A DNA stretch of 64,000 nucleotides from Salinicola aestuarinus (GTDB lineage: Bacteria; Pseudomonadota; Gammaproteobacteria; Pseudomonadales; Halomonadaceae), in the NCBI RefSeq assembly GCF_003206645.1, contig NZ_PZJP01000017.1, positions 200,933 to 264,932 of the forward strand, read 5' to 3'. The translations under genes were made by a program, and so were the position numbers. This document shows, in pieces, positions 42,228 to 55,900 of this stretch (within the stretch, counting starts at the first letter, position 1; the number at the start of each line of letters is the position of its first letter). The notes beneath the pieces were generated by a model that was not told the origin of the DNA, made no database searches, and saw only the letters and a program-made list of their open reading frames with translations.

Positions 42228-42515
42228 GGGATTCTCCTGTCCGTGCAGTGGCGATGCCAGCGGGCATCGTCGCGGGGGTCGCGCAGCGCGCGATAACTAC
42301 TTCCACCCCTCGGCCTAGTTTAGTCGGTGCCGCGAGACTGGGTAGTTTGCCCCGCCGACGCCTATGACACCTGACAGGCATTGGGCGCGCCTCGGGTCAG
42401 CCGCTAGAATTTCATACCCTAGCGGGTTTTTCGCCAAACGCCCTACGTCTAATGTCTCATTGGCTGTAGCGAAATGTACTCGCTTTACCGCCGACAGCTC
42501 GCCTGGAAGATACCC

Positions 42516-43850
42516 ATGGATCTTTTCGCCGCAACCTCGAACGACACCGCTCCGCTCGCCTTCCGCATGCGCCCGCGACGCCTCGAGGAGTACATCGGCC
42601 AGCAGGCGCTGGTCGGCCCTGACAAACCGCTGCGACGCATGGCGGAAACCGCCAGCGTCCGCTCGATGATTCTCTGGGGGCCGCCCGGCGTCGGCAAGAC
42701 GACGCTGGCGGAAATTCTCGCCGAGACGTCGGGGACCCGCCTCGAACAGCTCTCGGCCGTCATGGCGGGGGTGAAGGAGATTCGCGCGGTGGTCGAACGC
42801 GCCCGCGAGGCGCTCTCTCGTGAGCGCCAGACGTTGCTGTTTCTCGACGAGATCCATCGCCTCAACAAGAGCCAGCAGGACGCCCTGCTGCCCCACGTGG
42901 AATCCGGGCTGCTCACGCTGATCGGCGCGACGACCGAAAACCCGTCGTTCGAGGTCAACTCGGCGCTGCTCTCGCGAGCGCGGGTCTACGTGCTGAAGTC
43001 GCTCGACGAATGGGAGCTGACGACAGTACTCAAGCGCGCCCTGGCGGACGAGACCCACGGCCTCGGTAAACGCCGCATTCACGCCAGCGAGGAGGCCCTC
43101 TCGATTCTCGCACGGGCCGCTTCGGGGGATGCCCGACGGGCGCTGGGGCTTTTGGAAACCGCCTGTGACTTTGCCATCAGTGACGGCGATGGCGAGCGAC
43201 TGGAGCGTGACGCCGTGGCCGAGGTGATCGGCCATCAGGGCGCGGCATTCGATAAGCAGGGGGAGCACTACTACGACCTGCTCTCCGCCATTCACAAGTC
43301 GATTCGTTCTTCGCGAACCGACGCCGCCCTGCTCTACATTGCGCAGTTCATCAGCGGCGGCGGCGATCCGCTGGACATCGTCAGACGCCTGGCGGCGATC
43401 GCCTCCGAGGACGTCGGCAATGCCGACCCGCGTGCGCTGCCGTTGGTGATTGCCGCCTGGGATGCCTATCTGCGCCTGGGCGATTACGAAGGGCAGCGCG
43501 CCATCGCCCACGCGGCGATCCACCTCGCCACGGCGCCCAAGAGCAACCGTATCGATCAGGCCTGGAGTCGGGCCAAGGCGTTCGCGGCAGAGCATCCCGA
43601 TCTCGAAGTGCCGGTGTACCTGCGCAACGCCCCGACGACACTCATGGCGTCGCTCGGCTACGGTGAGGGATATCGCTACGCTCATGCCGAGCCCGAAGGC
43701 TACCCTGCCGGCAGCCGACACGACTGCTGGCCGGCCGAGCTTCCCAGAACCGCGTTCTTCGAACCCAGCGAATTCGGTCAGGAGAAACGCTTCCGCGAGA
43801 TCAAGGCGTGGCGTGAAGAGCTGGACCGCCAGGCCGACGGCGCGACGTGA
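42516..43850 (+). CDS. rarA: Replication-associated recombination AAA+ ATPase RarA
   Basis: A 444-residue RarA/MgsA, related to clamp-loader subunits and to WRNIP1. It acts at stalled replication forks. Walker A is GPPGVGKTTLAEIL, Walker B LLFLDEIHR, sensor 1 LIGATTENPSFE, and the C-terminal tetramerisation part YDLLSAIHKSIRSSRTDAAL and LRNAPTTLMASLGYG are present. The start is the ATG at 42516 (MDLFAAT) with GGAAG upstream. It is convergent with lolA, whereas in E. coli it follows lolA on the same strand. Confidence 0.95.
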   Translation: MDLFAATSNDTAPLAFRMRPRRLEEYIGQQALVGPDKPLRRMAETASVRSMILWGPPGVGKTTLAEILAETSGTRLEQLSAVMAGVKEIRAVVERAREALSRERQTLLFLDEIHRLNKSQQDALLPHVESGLLTLIGATTENPSFEVNSALLSRARVYVLKSLDEWELTTVLKRALADETHGLGKRRIHASEEALSILARAASGDARRALGLLETACDFAISDGDGERLERDAVAEVIGHQGAAFDKQGEHYYDLLSAIHKSIRSSRTDAALLYIAQFISGGGDPLDIVRRLAAIASEDVGNADPRALPLVIAAWDAYLRLGDYEGQRAIAHAAIHLATAPKSNRIDQAWSRAKAFAAEHPDLEVPVYLRNAPTTLMASLGYGEGYRYAHAEPEGYPAGSRHDCWPAELPRTAFFEPSEFGQEKRFREIKAWREELDRQADGAT

Positions 43851-43895
43851 TACCGGCTTCGGTCGTCAACGCCGAACAACCTCACCCTTTGAAAC

Positions 43896-43925
43896 GCCGA
43901 ACCCCGCCATAGGGCGGGGTTCGGC
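43896..43925. terminator. Hairpin between convergent rarA and lolA
   Basis: GCCGAACCCCGCC (43896-43908) pairs with GGCGGGGTTCGGC (43913-43925), loop ATAG. Short T stretch only on the minus strand (GTTTC). It could serve both genes. Confidence 0.6.
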
Positions 43926-43956
43926 AAGCGTCAGGCGGCGTCGGATTGGGAACCGC

Positions 43957-44607
43957 TTACGGCGCGGCGGGGGCCTGCTCGCGAATCACGTCGGCCCCCT
44001 CGGGAATCTCGAACTGGAACTGCGCCGGGTCGATATCGACGTTGGTTTCCGCGTTGTCGAAGTCGATTGCCGTGCGTTGGCCGGTACTGTCGGTCATCTG
44101 CAGCGTATCGAGGGACTCGCTGAAGAACGTAAGCTTCAACTGCTCGAACAGCGTATCGTTCGCCTTGGGTTCGAGGGTGAAGGTTTCGCTGGCGCCCTGC
44201 TGCTGGCGTGACACCTCGTAGTTCTGCGAGAGCTCCGAGGCGCTACCCGACAGCAGCAACGCGGGGGTATGAGTCACTCGCTCGTCCAGCGGCTGGATGG
44301 TGACCTGCTCGAGATCGGGGTCATAGAGCGTCACTTCGCGGCCGTCGGAGATGACCAGCTGGCGATAGGGCTCATTCACCGCCCAGCGAAAATGGCCTGG
44401 ACGAGACAGCCACATGTGGCCGCTGGTGTCCTGCAGGCTCGAACCGGAGGCGTCCAGGATCTGCTGTTCGAAGTCAGCGGAGTAGCTCTCCAGCGGCTCG
44501 AGCAGTTGGGTCAATCGATCAGCGGAGGCCGGATCGGCTTGCGCCGTCGAGACTGCGGCCAACGGGGCGAGCGCAATGGCGCCGAGCGTTGCGAGTTTTT
44601 TCATCAT
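43957..44607 (-). CDS. lolA: Outer membrane lipoprotein carrier protein LolA
   Basis: A 216-residue periplasmic chaperone that carries lipoproteins from LolCDE to LolB. Signal peptide MKKLATLGAIALAPLAAVST with cleavage after AQA; mature part has YSADFEQQILDASG, GHMWLSRPGHFRW and LYDPDLEQVTI, all LolA features. ATG at 44607 or 44604. It lies downstream of ftsK on the same strand, as in E. coli, but a terminator (44693-44724) separates them. Confidence 0.94.
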   Translation of the reverse strand: MMKKLATLGAIALAPLAAVSTAQADPASADRLTQLLEPLESYSADFEQQILDASGSSLQDTSGHMWLSRPGHFRWAVNEPYRQLVISDGREVTLYDPDLEQVTIQPLDERVTHTPALLLSGSASELSQNYEVSRQQQGASETFTLEPKANDTLFEQLKLTFFSESLDTLQMTDSTGQRTAIDFDNAETNVDIDPAQFQFEIPEGADVIREQAPAAP

Positions 44608-44692
44608 CCGCCTATCTCTTCCTTGTGGTGATCCCATGCGTCGAACGCCAGACATCCCGCCTGGTCGTTACACGTCGTCATCGTTGGACAGC

Positions 44693-44724
44693 AAAACGGC
44701 CGCCGGGTTTAACCCGACGACCGT
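44693..44724 (-). terminator. Rho-independent terminator of ftsK
   Basis: ACGGCCGCCGGGTT (44697-44710) pairs imperfectly with AACCCGACGACCGT (44711-44724), followed by TTTT on the minus strand, 12 bases after the ftsK stop. Confidence 0.75.
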
Positions 44725-44735
44725 CGTCGTCCCAC

Positions 44736-48644
<3,909 letters not shown>

Positions 48645-48857
48645 ACGGTCAACCCCCTCGGCGCGCTCGGGCGTGGTATGGCCCAATCGACTGCCACGAA
48701 CCGATGGCTTTCCATTCCACACGGCTACGCGGCGATCAATGTCTGGCCCACCGGCGGCGGGCCATCCTCTTCGACCCGCCATCATACCGGGGGGCGGGCC
48801 GACATCACAGGGGGCACGCTGGCCCTGCCAAGCGGGGCTGAGTGTCGTTAACCGAGG

Positions 48858-50897
48858 TCAGTCCTCGAGCGCCGGCTCAAGCTTGCGAGTCGATGGAGAA
48901 GCGGCCGCCCTGCCCCCGATTCTCGGCGCCGTTACCGCTAAGGGCTCGGCCTCGACGCCCTCACGCAGGCGGAATACGGCGACCGTCTGACTCAGACGCT
49001 GTGTCTGTTCGTCGAGTCGCTGCATCGCCTGGCTCGACTGGCGGACCAGCGCGGCATTGCTCTGGGTGGTCTCATCGATCTGGGACACGGCGACGTTGAT
49101 CTGATCGATACCGTGGGACTGCTCCTCGGAGGCCATGCGAATCTCGGAGAGGAGCGTACTGATGCCCTGCACCTGGGTCACGATCTGGCCCACCCGCTCG
49201 CCCGCTTCGGCAGCCCGAAGGTTGCCGTTCTCCACCTCGCTGGCCGTGCGCGTCACGAGGCCTTTGATCTCCTGGGCGGAGCCGGCACACCGCTCGGCAA
49301 GATTGCGCACTTCATGCGCCACCACGGCGAAACCGCGCCCCTGCTCACCGGCGCGGGCGGCCTCGACGGAGGCGTTCAGTGCCAGCAGGTTGGTCTGAAA
49401 GGCGATGCTATCGATCACGCCGACCACATCGGCAATCTGTCTGGCCATATCGTTGATCCGCGACATCGCTTCGACGGTGGCGTCGACCGTTGATCGCGCC
49501 TCCTCGGCTGCCTTGGCGGTCTGACTGGCCTGACCATCGCTCTGCCGGGCGCGTTCGGCGTTCTGACGCACCGTCGCGTTGAGCTGCTCGGTACTCGCGG
49601 CGGTCTCCTCGAGACTGGCTGCCTGGGACTCGGTGCGCTCGGCAAGATCGGCGTTGCCCGCGGTCAACTCCCGGGCATGACCCTCGGTCTCGCCAATGAC
49701 CGAACGAACCTGGTACACGATCCGCTCGAGTCCGTCACCGATGCCGTTCATCGCCAGCATCAGCTTGCCAATCTCGTCGCGACGACCTGTCTCGATCCGC
49801 TGGGAGAGGTCCCCCTCGGACAGCGCGTTCGCCAAATCCAGCGCACGATTCATCGGTCGCGTTACCAACCGCTTGAAGATGAAGTAGATGACGCCACTGA
49901 GCACCACGGCGAGGACCAGCGAGATGAGCAGAAAGCGGTTGCGCGCAGCCATCACGCCCGCCTCAATCTCATCGAGGGAGACCGCGCCGGCGATGAGCCA
50001 CTGCCAGTCGGGGTAGCTGGCGAACTCGATCAGACGTCGGTCACCGTTGGCTGCCGCATACTCGAGCCGGCCCTGCTCGCCCTTGAACAGTGGGGCGAAA
50101 CTCGCAGCTGTCGGCCCTTCGAGCAGGTTCTCACCCTCGTAAGGGCCACCCGCCAGCACTTCGCCTTTATTGTCCCCTCCCGACTTGACCAGCATGGTAT
50201 AGCCGCTGTCGCCGATGCCCACGCCACGAATCCGGTCCTGAACCTGAGCCATCTCGTCATCGATGGGAACGCCGACAAAAAAGGCCCCAACGAGCACACC
50301 GTCCGCGTCGGTAATCGGACGATATTTCGTGATGTAGTAGCTGCCGAACAGTCGACTCAAGCCAACATAGGCCTTCCGATCGGTGAGCGCAGCATAACTC
50401 TTGGCGCCTCGATCGAGGAGCGTCCCCATCACGCGTTCACCCGCCTGATTCTTAAGCGACGTCGAAACCCGCACGAAGTCATCACCGTCACGAGCGAATA
50501 TCGTCGCCACGGTCTTTGTCTGTTCCGTGAAGCGGTCGAGCTTGTAGGTATTGTCGTTGAGCGTTTCGAGACCGTCACGCAGCATGGGGGTATCTCGCCC
50601 GGCCACCTGCACGCGCTCTTCGGGCAACAGACTATACCGGCCGGAATACAAATCGCTGAAAAGCCCTTCGTAGCGATCGGCCTGCTGGCCGAGGCTGTAA
50701 TCGAACAGGGACACCATGTCCTGAATTGCCGCTTGCTGCGTTTCCAGCTCGTGTTCAGCGGATTCGCGAAGCTGTCTGGCGCTGGACTGAGCCATCGCAA
50801 AAGCCAGTCCCAAAAGCACGAGGACCTGAAGGACACCCACGACGAGTGCCAACTTGGTTCCAATGCCGGCGCCTTGGAAGCGCTCTCGGATAGACAT
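48858..50897 (-). CDS. Methyl-accepting chemotaxis protein
   Basis: A 679-residue chemoreceptor. First helix at about residues 14-36, a periplasmic Cache-type sensor of about 280 residues (RDTPMLRDGLETLNDNTYKL, FVRVSTSLKN, TKYRPITDADGVLVGAFFVG resembles the Cache3-Cache2 fusion), second helix near 327-346 (FLLISLVLAVVLSGVIYFIF), HAMP, and a signalling domain with the hairpin tip IAFQTNLLALNASVEAARAG. Ligand unknown. It ends without a CheR-docking pentapeptide (…LEPALED). Monocistronic. Confidence 0.93.
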   Translation of the reverse strand: MSIRERFQGAGIGTKLALVVGVLQVLVLLGLAFAMAQSSARQLRESAEHELETQQAAIQDMVSLFDYSLGQQADRYEGLFSDLYSGRYSLLPEERVQVAGRDTPMLRDGLETLNDNTYKLDRFTEQTKTVATIFARDGDDFVRVSTSLKNQAGERVMGTLLDRGAKSYAALTDRKAYVGLSRLFGSYYITKYRPITDADGVLVGAFFVGVPIDDEMAQVQDRIRGVGIGDSGYTMLVKSGGDNKGEVLAGGPYEGENLLEGPTAASFAPLFKGEQGRLEYAAANGDRRLIEFASYPDWQWLIAGAVSLDEIEAGVMAARNRFLLISLVLAVVLSGVIYFIFKRLVTRPMNRALDLANALSEGDLSQRIETGRRDEIGKLMLAMNGIGDGLERIVYQVRSVIGETEGHARELTAGNADLAERTESQAASLEETAASTEQLNATVRQNAERARQSDGQASQTAKAAEEARSTVDATVEAMSRINDMARQIADVVGVIDSIAFQTNLLALNASVEAARAGEQGRGFAVVAHEVRNLAERCAGSAQEIKGLVTRTASEVENGNLRAAEAGERVGQIVTQVQGISTLLSEIRMASEEQSHGIDQINVAVSQIDETTQSNAALVRQSSQAMQRLDEQTQRLSQTVAVFRLREGVEAEPLAVTAPRIGGRAAASPSTRKLEPALED

Positions 50898-51056
50898 TGT
50901 TCTTTCTCTTGTTGTGGTTGACGTGGCGCTTATCGGCCGATCGCCATCCAGTCTTTAATCGAACCACACGGCAAGCGAAACGACAGACAAGGGAGAGATG
51001 CACACCGCGAGTCGCGAGTTGCTATGCTGGGAATTTGCCTTTGACGGGATGCATTC

Positions 51057-51749
51057 ATGTTGCCCTGGCTGCCCTCACACCCGGTTCGCTTTCCGACCAT
51101 TGACTCGGCACTTTCCGAGCCTAACGGCCTGCTCGCCGCGGGTGGCGAACTGACACCAGAGTGGCTGCTTTGTGCCTACAGTCACGGAATATTCCCCTGG
51201 TACGCCGACGATCAGCCGGTACTCTGGTGGTCTCCCGACCCACGAACGGTGCTATTTCCGCGAGAGATACGGGTGCGAAGAAGCCTCGCCAAACGACTTC
51301 GCAACGCGGGCTTTACGGTCACCTTCGATCGCGATTTCGAGGCCGTCATCACCGCCTGTGCTGCCGTGCGCGAGCAGGAGGAAGGCACCTGGATCGACGA
51401 CGCCATGCACGGGGCTTACTGTGATCTGCATAGGCTGGGGCACGCCCATAGCGTTGAGGTATGGGATCAGGAAACGCTCGTGGGCGGCCTTTACGGTCTA
51501 GCGTTGGGGGGGATTTTCTTCGGCGAGTCGATGTTCAGCCGCCGCCCGGACGCGTCGAAGATCGCCCTGGTACACCTGGCCCAGCATCTCGACGACCACG
51601 GCTTCTCGCTGATCGATTGCCAGATGCACACGCCGCACCTGGCAAGTCTCGGCGCCCGCGACATCGCCCGGCAGACGTTCATCGGCTACCTTGAACAGTG
51701 TGTCAACATGGTCCATCCAGCCCCGGTGTGGCCGAGGGAGACCCCATGA
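51057..51749 (+). CDS. aat: Leucyl/phenylalanyl-tRNA-protein transferase
   Basis: A 230-residue enzyme that adds Leu or Phe from tRNA to proteins with N-terminal Lys or Arg, creating N-degrons for ClpS. Conserved segments include FPTIDSALSEPNGLLAAGG, YSHGIFPWY, WWSPDPRTVLFP and GGLYGLALGGIFFGESMFSR. It overlaps bpt by ATGA. Confidence 0.96.
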   Translation: MLPWLPSHPVRFPTIDSALSEPNGLLAAGGELTPEWLLCAYSHGIFPWYADDQPVLWWSPDPRTVLFPREIRVRRSLAKRLRNAGFTVTFDRDFEAVITACAAVREQEEGTWIDDAMHGAYCDLHRLGHAHSVEVWDQETLVGGLYGLALGGIFFGESMFSRRPDASKIALVHLAQHLDDHGFSLIDCQMHTPHLASLGARDIARQTFIGYLEQCVNMVHPAPVWPRETP

Positions 51750-52591
51750 GCCGAGACGGCGCGCAGGACGATGACGCACAGCGTCCTCGACACAACGAAC
51801 CGACGACCTCGGTGACAGCGAGCGATACCAATCAGGATCAGCCCCGCGGTCCGCGAGCTCAGCGCGATGCCAGAGACCTACGATTCTTCCTGACGGTACC
51901 GCACCCCTGCAGCTACCTTCCGGGCCGAGAGGCCACCACACTGTTTCTCGATCCGCAGGCGCCACCCTCCGCTGAAATTTACGAGGCGCTGACGCTGCTC
52001 GGCTTCCGTCGCAGCGGGGGAAATCTCTATCGGCCGCACTGCGAGGGGTGTCGCGCCTGTATCTCGGTACGCATCCCCGTGCGGAATTTCGCGGCCACGA
52101 GAACCCAGCGCAAGCTCGTCAACCGCAATGCCGATCTTGACGTGCGCGTCCTATCCGCTGAATTCCGTGATGAGCACTACGCCCTTTATGCGCGCTACAT
52201 CTCGGCACGACACACGGATGGCGACATGTACCCACCGAGCCGGGATCAGTACTGCCAGTTTCTGGCTCGACCCCGAGCGTTTGCCAGTCTGATCGAATTT
52301 CGACTCGGCGAGCACCTGATGGCCGTGGCAGCAACAGACTGGCTGGAGCACGGCCTCTCGGCAATCTACACCTTCTTTGATCCCGACCCGATCTTCGAAC
52401 GGCGCTCCCTGGGCGTATTCGCCGTGCTCAAGCAGATCGAGCTGGCCCGCGAGCGCGACCTACCCCACGTCTATCTGGGCTACTGGATTCAACAGTGCCA
52501 GAAAATGCGCTACAAGCAGGACTACCAGCCGCTCGAATATCTCGACGGCGGCCGCTGGCAACAGCTAGTGCCCTCCGCTTTATCCGAGTGA
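51746..52591 (+). CDS. bpt: Aspartate/glutamate leucyltransferase
   Basis: A 281-residue ATE-family protein of the bacterial Bpt type, which puts Leu on N-terminal Asp or Glu. The zinc/Cys cluster CRACISVRIPV and the preceding PHCEGC, plus YPPSRDQYCQFL and VYLGYWIQQCQKMRYKQDYQ, are conserved. The first 45 residues are a low-complexity extension before RDLRFFLTVPHPCSYLPGRE. Translationally coupled to aat. Confidence 0.95.
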   Translation: MSRDGAQDDDAQRPRHNEPTTSVTASDTNQDQPRGPRAQRDARDLRFFLTVPHPCSYLPGREATTLFLDPQAPPSAEIYEALTLLGFRRSGGNLYRPHCEGCRACISVRIPVRNFAATRTQRKLVNRNADLDVRVLSAEFRDEHYALYARYISARHTDGDMYPPSRDQYCQFLARPRAFASLIEFRLGEHLMAVAATDWLEHGLSAIYTFFDPDPIFERRSLGVFAVLKQIELARERDLPHVYLGYWIQQCQKMRYKQDYQPLEYLDGGRWQQLVPSALSE

Positions 52592-52763
52592 CCGAGTCGC
52601 CGATTTTGCCTTCCGCGACGAGATAGCCCATAATATCGCGCACTTCAGGGGTCCTAGCCGGGCTCGCTCACCAGTGACCGTGGATGGCATCGGCGCCGTT
52701 CGCGGCAGTCTGCGTTGAATGCCGGCCTTGGCCCACACCCAAACTCGAAGAGGGATCGCCTAT

Positions 52764-52982
52764 ATGGCACGAGAAGATCATATCGAAATGGAGGGCGTGG
52801 TCGTCGACACGCTGCCCAACACCATGTTCCGCGTTGAGCTGGAAAACGGCCACGTCGTGACTGCACATATCTCCGGCAAAATGCGTAAGAACTACATCCG
52901 CATTCTGACCGGCGACAAGGTCAAGGTCGAACTGACACCTTATGACCTGTCCAAGGGCCGTATCGTCTACCGCTCTCGCTGA
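52764..52982 (+). CDS. infA: Translation initiation factor IF-1
   Basis: A 72-residue S1/OB-fold protein, MAREDHIEMEGVVVDTLPNT through VELTPYDLSKGRIVYR, the full-length family. It binds the 30S A site during initiation. AGAGGGAT precedes the ATG at 52764. It is convergent with clpA, with a shared strong hairpin between. Confidence 0.98.
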   Translation: MAREDHIEMEGVVVDTLPNTMFRVELENGHVVTAHISGKMRKNYIRILTGDKVKVELTPYDLSKGRIVYRSR

Positions 52983-53061
52983 GACCGCCCCGACCGATCC
53001 CCGCCAGATCTCAAGCGCTCACGCTTCCCGGCAATGACCGCTTTGCTCCAGGCCAGAATCG

Positions 53062-53094
53062 AAAACGCCTCGCCATGTTGCCATGGCGAGGCGT
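53062..53094. terminator. Bidirectional terminator between infA and clpA
   Basis: ACGCCTCGCCATG (53065-53077) with CATGGCGAGGCGT (53082-53094); TTTT on the minus strand side makes it strongest for clpA. Confidence 0.8.
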
Positions 53095-53133
53095 TGTCGT
53101 TGACGGCGACCGCGTGGAGCGGCCCGACGTCGA

Positions 53134-55401
53134 TCAGGCCACTTCTGCCGCTTCGGTTTCCAACTGCAGTTCGTCGTTTTCGACTCTGACGTGAACGATC
53201 CCTCCCTTGTCGGCTAGCTCGCCGAACAGGATCATTTCCGCCATCGGCTTTTTCAGCTTCTCCTGGATCACGCGCGCCATCGGCCGTGCCCCCATCTCCG
53301 GATCGTAGCCCTGCTCCGCCAGCCAGGCACGCGCCTCTTCGTCGACATCCAGCTGCACCCGCTTCTCGTCCAGCTGCGCCTGAAGCTCGACGAGGAACTT
53401 GTCGACCACGTTGCGCACCACCGCCGGCTCCAGACCGTGGAACTGAATGATGCCGTCGAGACGGTTACGGAACTCCGGTGTGAAGGTACGGCGAATGACT
53501 TCCATGCCGTCCGTGGAGTGGTCTTGCGTCTGGAAGCCGATGGAGCGTCGCGAGATCTGCTCGGCCCCGGCGTTGGACGTCATGATCACGATGACATGGC
53601 GGAAGTCTGCCTCGCGCCCGTTGTTGTCGGTGAGACGGCCATGATCCATGACCTGCAGCAGCAGGTTGAAGACCTCCGGGTGCGCTTTCTCGATCTCGTC
53701 GAGCAGCAGAACGCAGTGCGGCTGCTTGTTGATCGCCTCTGTCAGCAGGCCGCCCTGGTCGTACCCGACGTAGCCCGGGGGCGCCCCGATCAGGCGAGAT
53801 ACCGTGTGCCGCTCCATGTACTCCGACATATCAAAGCGAACCAACTCGATCCCCATGAGATGGGAGAGCTGACGGGCAACCTCGGTCTTGCCGACACCGG
53901 TCGGGCCGGCGAACAGGAAGCTACCCACCGGCTTGTCCGGGGACTTGAGGCCAGCCCGCGACAGCTTGATCGCGGCCGAGAGACTGGAGATCGCCTCGTC
54001 CTGACCGAAGACCAGCATCTTGAGGTCACGCTCGAGATTGGAGAGCAGCTTGCGATCCGAGCTCGACACACTCTTCGGCGGAATCCGCGCGATGGAGGCA
54101 ACCACCGCTTCGACCTGGTCGGTACCAATGGTCGAAATGCGCGCCTCCGGCGGCAGCAGTCGCTGATGGGCACCGGCTTCATCGATAACATCGATCGCCT
54201 TGTCCGGCAGATGGCGGTCGTTGATATAGCGATCGGCAAGCCGCGCCGCGCTCTCCAGGGCGCCGTCGGTGTACTTCAACTGATGGTGCTCTTCGAAGCG
54301 GCCGCGCAGCCCTTTGAGAATCCGGATGGTGTCTTCCACGGTCGGCTCCGGCACGTCGACCTTCTGGAATCGACGGGCCAGCGCCCGGTCCTTTTCGAAG
54401 ATGCCACGAAACTCCTGGAAGGTCGTGGAGCCGATGCAGCGCAGCTCACCGGAGGAGAGCAGCGGCTTGAGCAGATTGGACGCATCCATCACGCCGCCGG
54501 ATGCCGCTCCGGCCCCGATGACGGTATGAATCTCATCGATGAACAGTACCGAGTTCTCCTGCTTGCGCAGCTCTGCCAGCAACCCCTTGAGGCGCTTCTC
54601 GAAGTCGCCGCGGTACTTGGTCCCCGCCAGCAGCGCGCCCATATCGAGGGAGTAGACCACGGCATCGGCGATGACGTCGGGCACGTCCTCTTCGACGATG
54701 CGCTTGGCGAGCCCCTCGGCGATGGCGGTTTTGCCGACACCGGCCTCACCCACCAGCAGCGGGTTGTTCTTGCGACGCCGCGCGAGAATCTGAACCACCC
54801 TCTCCAGCTCGTGATCCCGCCCGATGAGGGGATCGATCTTGCCGAGCCGAGCCTGCTCGTTGAGATTCGTCGCGTAATTGGTCAGCGGGCTCTGGCCGTT
54901 CTCGCCGCCGGCCTCTTCCCCCTCGTCGGATTCCTGAGAAGGCTGCTGAGCCTGGCCATGACCGGCAACCTTGGAGATGCCGTGGGCGATATAGTTGACG
55001 GCATCGACCCGTGCCACGCTCTGCTGCTTGAGAAAATAGACGGCCTGACTCTCCTGCTCGGAGAAGATGGCAACCAACACGTTCGCGCCGGTCACCTCGC
55101 TCTTGCCGGAGGACTGGACATGAAACACGGCGCGCTGAAGCACGCGCTGGAAGCCCAGCGTCGGCTGGGTCTCGCGATCTTCATGATCGTCGGGAATCAG
55201 GGGCGTCGTGGAATTGATGAAGTCCTGCAGGTCGGCGCGCAGTTTGTCCAGATTCGCTCCGCAGGCAGTGAGCACATCGGCTGCTGAGGCGTTATCGAGC
55301 AGCGCCAGCAGCAGGTGCTCCACGGTCATGAACTCGTGTCGCTTGGAGCGCGCCACGGTGAAGGCCGTGTTCAGGGTGAGTTCAAGTTCTTTACTCAACA
55401 T
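53134..55401 (-). CDS. clpA: ATP-dependent Clp protease ATPase subunit ClpA
   Basis: A 755-residue Hsp100 unfoldase for ClpP. N-domain (1-145), then two AAA+ modules: Walker A GEAGVGKTAIAEGLA and GPTGVGKTEVARQLS, with Walker B VLFIDEIHT and VLLLDEIEKAHP. The ClpP-docking loop reads SIGFQTQ. AGGGGA precedes the ATG at 55401. It lies about 110 bases after clpS on the same strand. Confidence 0.97.
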   Translation of the reverse strand: MLSKELELTLNTAFTVARSKRHEFMTVEHLLLALLDNASAADVLTACGANLDKLRADLQDFINSTTPLIPDDHEDRETQPTLGFQRVLQRAVFHVQSSGKSEVTGANVLVAIFSEQESQAVYFLKQQSVARVDAVNYIAHGISKVAGHGQAQQPSQESDEGEEAGGENGQSPLTNYATNLNEQARLGKIDPLIGRDHELERVVQILARRRKNNPLLVGEAGVGKTAIAEGLAKRIVEEDVPDVIADAVVYSLDMGALLAGTKYRGDFEKRLKGLLAELRKQENSVLFIDEIHTVIGAGAASGGVMDASNLLKPLLSSGELRCIGSTTFQEFRGIFEKDRALARRFQKVDVPEPTVEDTIRILKGLRGRFEEHHQLKYTDGALESAARLADRYINDRHLPDKAIDVIDEAGAHQRLLPPEARISTIGTDQVEAVVASIARIPPKSVSSSDRKLLSNLERDLKMLVFGQDEAISSLSAAIKLSRAGLKSPDKPVGSFLFAGPTGVGKTEVARQLSHLMGIELVRFDMSEYMERHTVSRLIGAPPGYVGYDQGGLLTEAINKQPHCVLLLDEIEKAHPEVFNLLLQVMDHGRLTDNNGREADFRHVIVIMTSNAGAEQISRRSIGFQTQDHSTDGMEVIRRTFTPEFRNRLDGIIQFHGLEPAVVRNVVDKFLVELQAQLDEKRVQLDVDEEARAWLAEQGYDPEMGARPMARVIQEKLKKPMAEMILFGELADKGGIVHVRVENDELQLETEAAEVA

Positions 55402-55510
55402 GGCAGTCCCCTTTTAGCCTTTGAAGGCGTCGGTCGGCACTTTCACAATCGGGCACAATTCACGGATTGGCAACCCCGGCGCATCGGCAGCGCGCGGCCC
55501 AATCGTCGTA

Positions 55511-55900
55511 TTAGTCAGCGGCATCCACATCGCACATCAGCGGATGCTCGCACTCTTTGGCGTATTCGTTGACGAGATGGCACTTCGTTTCCGCCACGTC
55601 CCGGGAAAAAATCCCGCAGGTCGCTTTGCCCTGGGTATGAACGGCCAGCATGATCTGGACGGCCTTTTCACTGTCCATGGCGAAAAATTCCTGCAACACC
55701 TCGACGACGAACTCCATCGGGGTGTAGTCATCGTTGTAGAGCACGACCTTGTACATGGGCGGTGGCGCCAGCTGAGGATCCGCCGCCTGCTCGGCGACGT
55801 CACCCTGCTGGTCTTGCCCCGGTTCGGGCGGGCGCGTCATGCCCAGTCGCGTCGCCTCGGTACACAGACCGGACAGCGTGTTGATTACGATCTCAGACAT
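55511..55900 (-). CDS. clpS: ClpA adaptor protein ClpS (N-recognin)
   Basis: A 129-residue adaptor that delivers proteins with N-terminal Leu, Phe, Trp or Tyr to ClpAP. The core PPPMYKVVLYNDDYTPMEFV has the binding-pocket Asn-Asp and Met, with His and the late GIFSRDVAETK segment. The N-terminal arm (about 48 residues) is longer than in E. coli; an internal ATG at 55840 would shorten it by 20. Together with aat, bpt and clpA it completes an N-degron pathway. Confidence 0.95.
   Translation of the reverse strand: MSEIVINTLSGLCTEATRLGMTRPPEPGQDQQGDVAEQAADPQLAPPPMYKVVLYNDDYTPMEFVVEVLQEFFAMDSEKAVQIMLAVHTQGKATCGIFSRDVAETKCHLVNEYAKECEHPLMCDVDAAD

Noticed and set aside
42315..43721. A 468-codon minus-strand frame opposite rarA
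   Set aside because: rarA carries complete AAA+ motifs; this frame has none.
49677..50921. A 414-codon plus-strand frame opposite the chemoreceptor gene
   Set aside because: Same reason; the chemoreceptor signalling domain on the minus strand is unmistakable.
53437..55287. A 616-codon plus-strand frame opposite clpA
   Set aside because: It is the mirror of a highly conserved gene; no ribosome site or recognisable domain.
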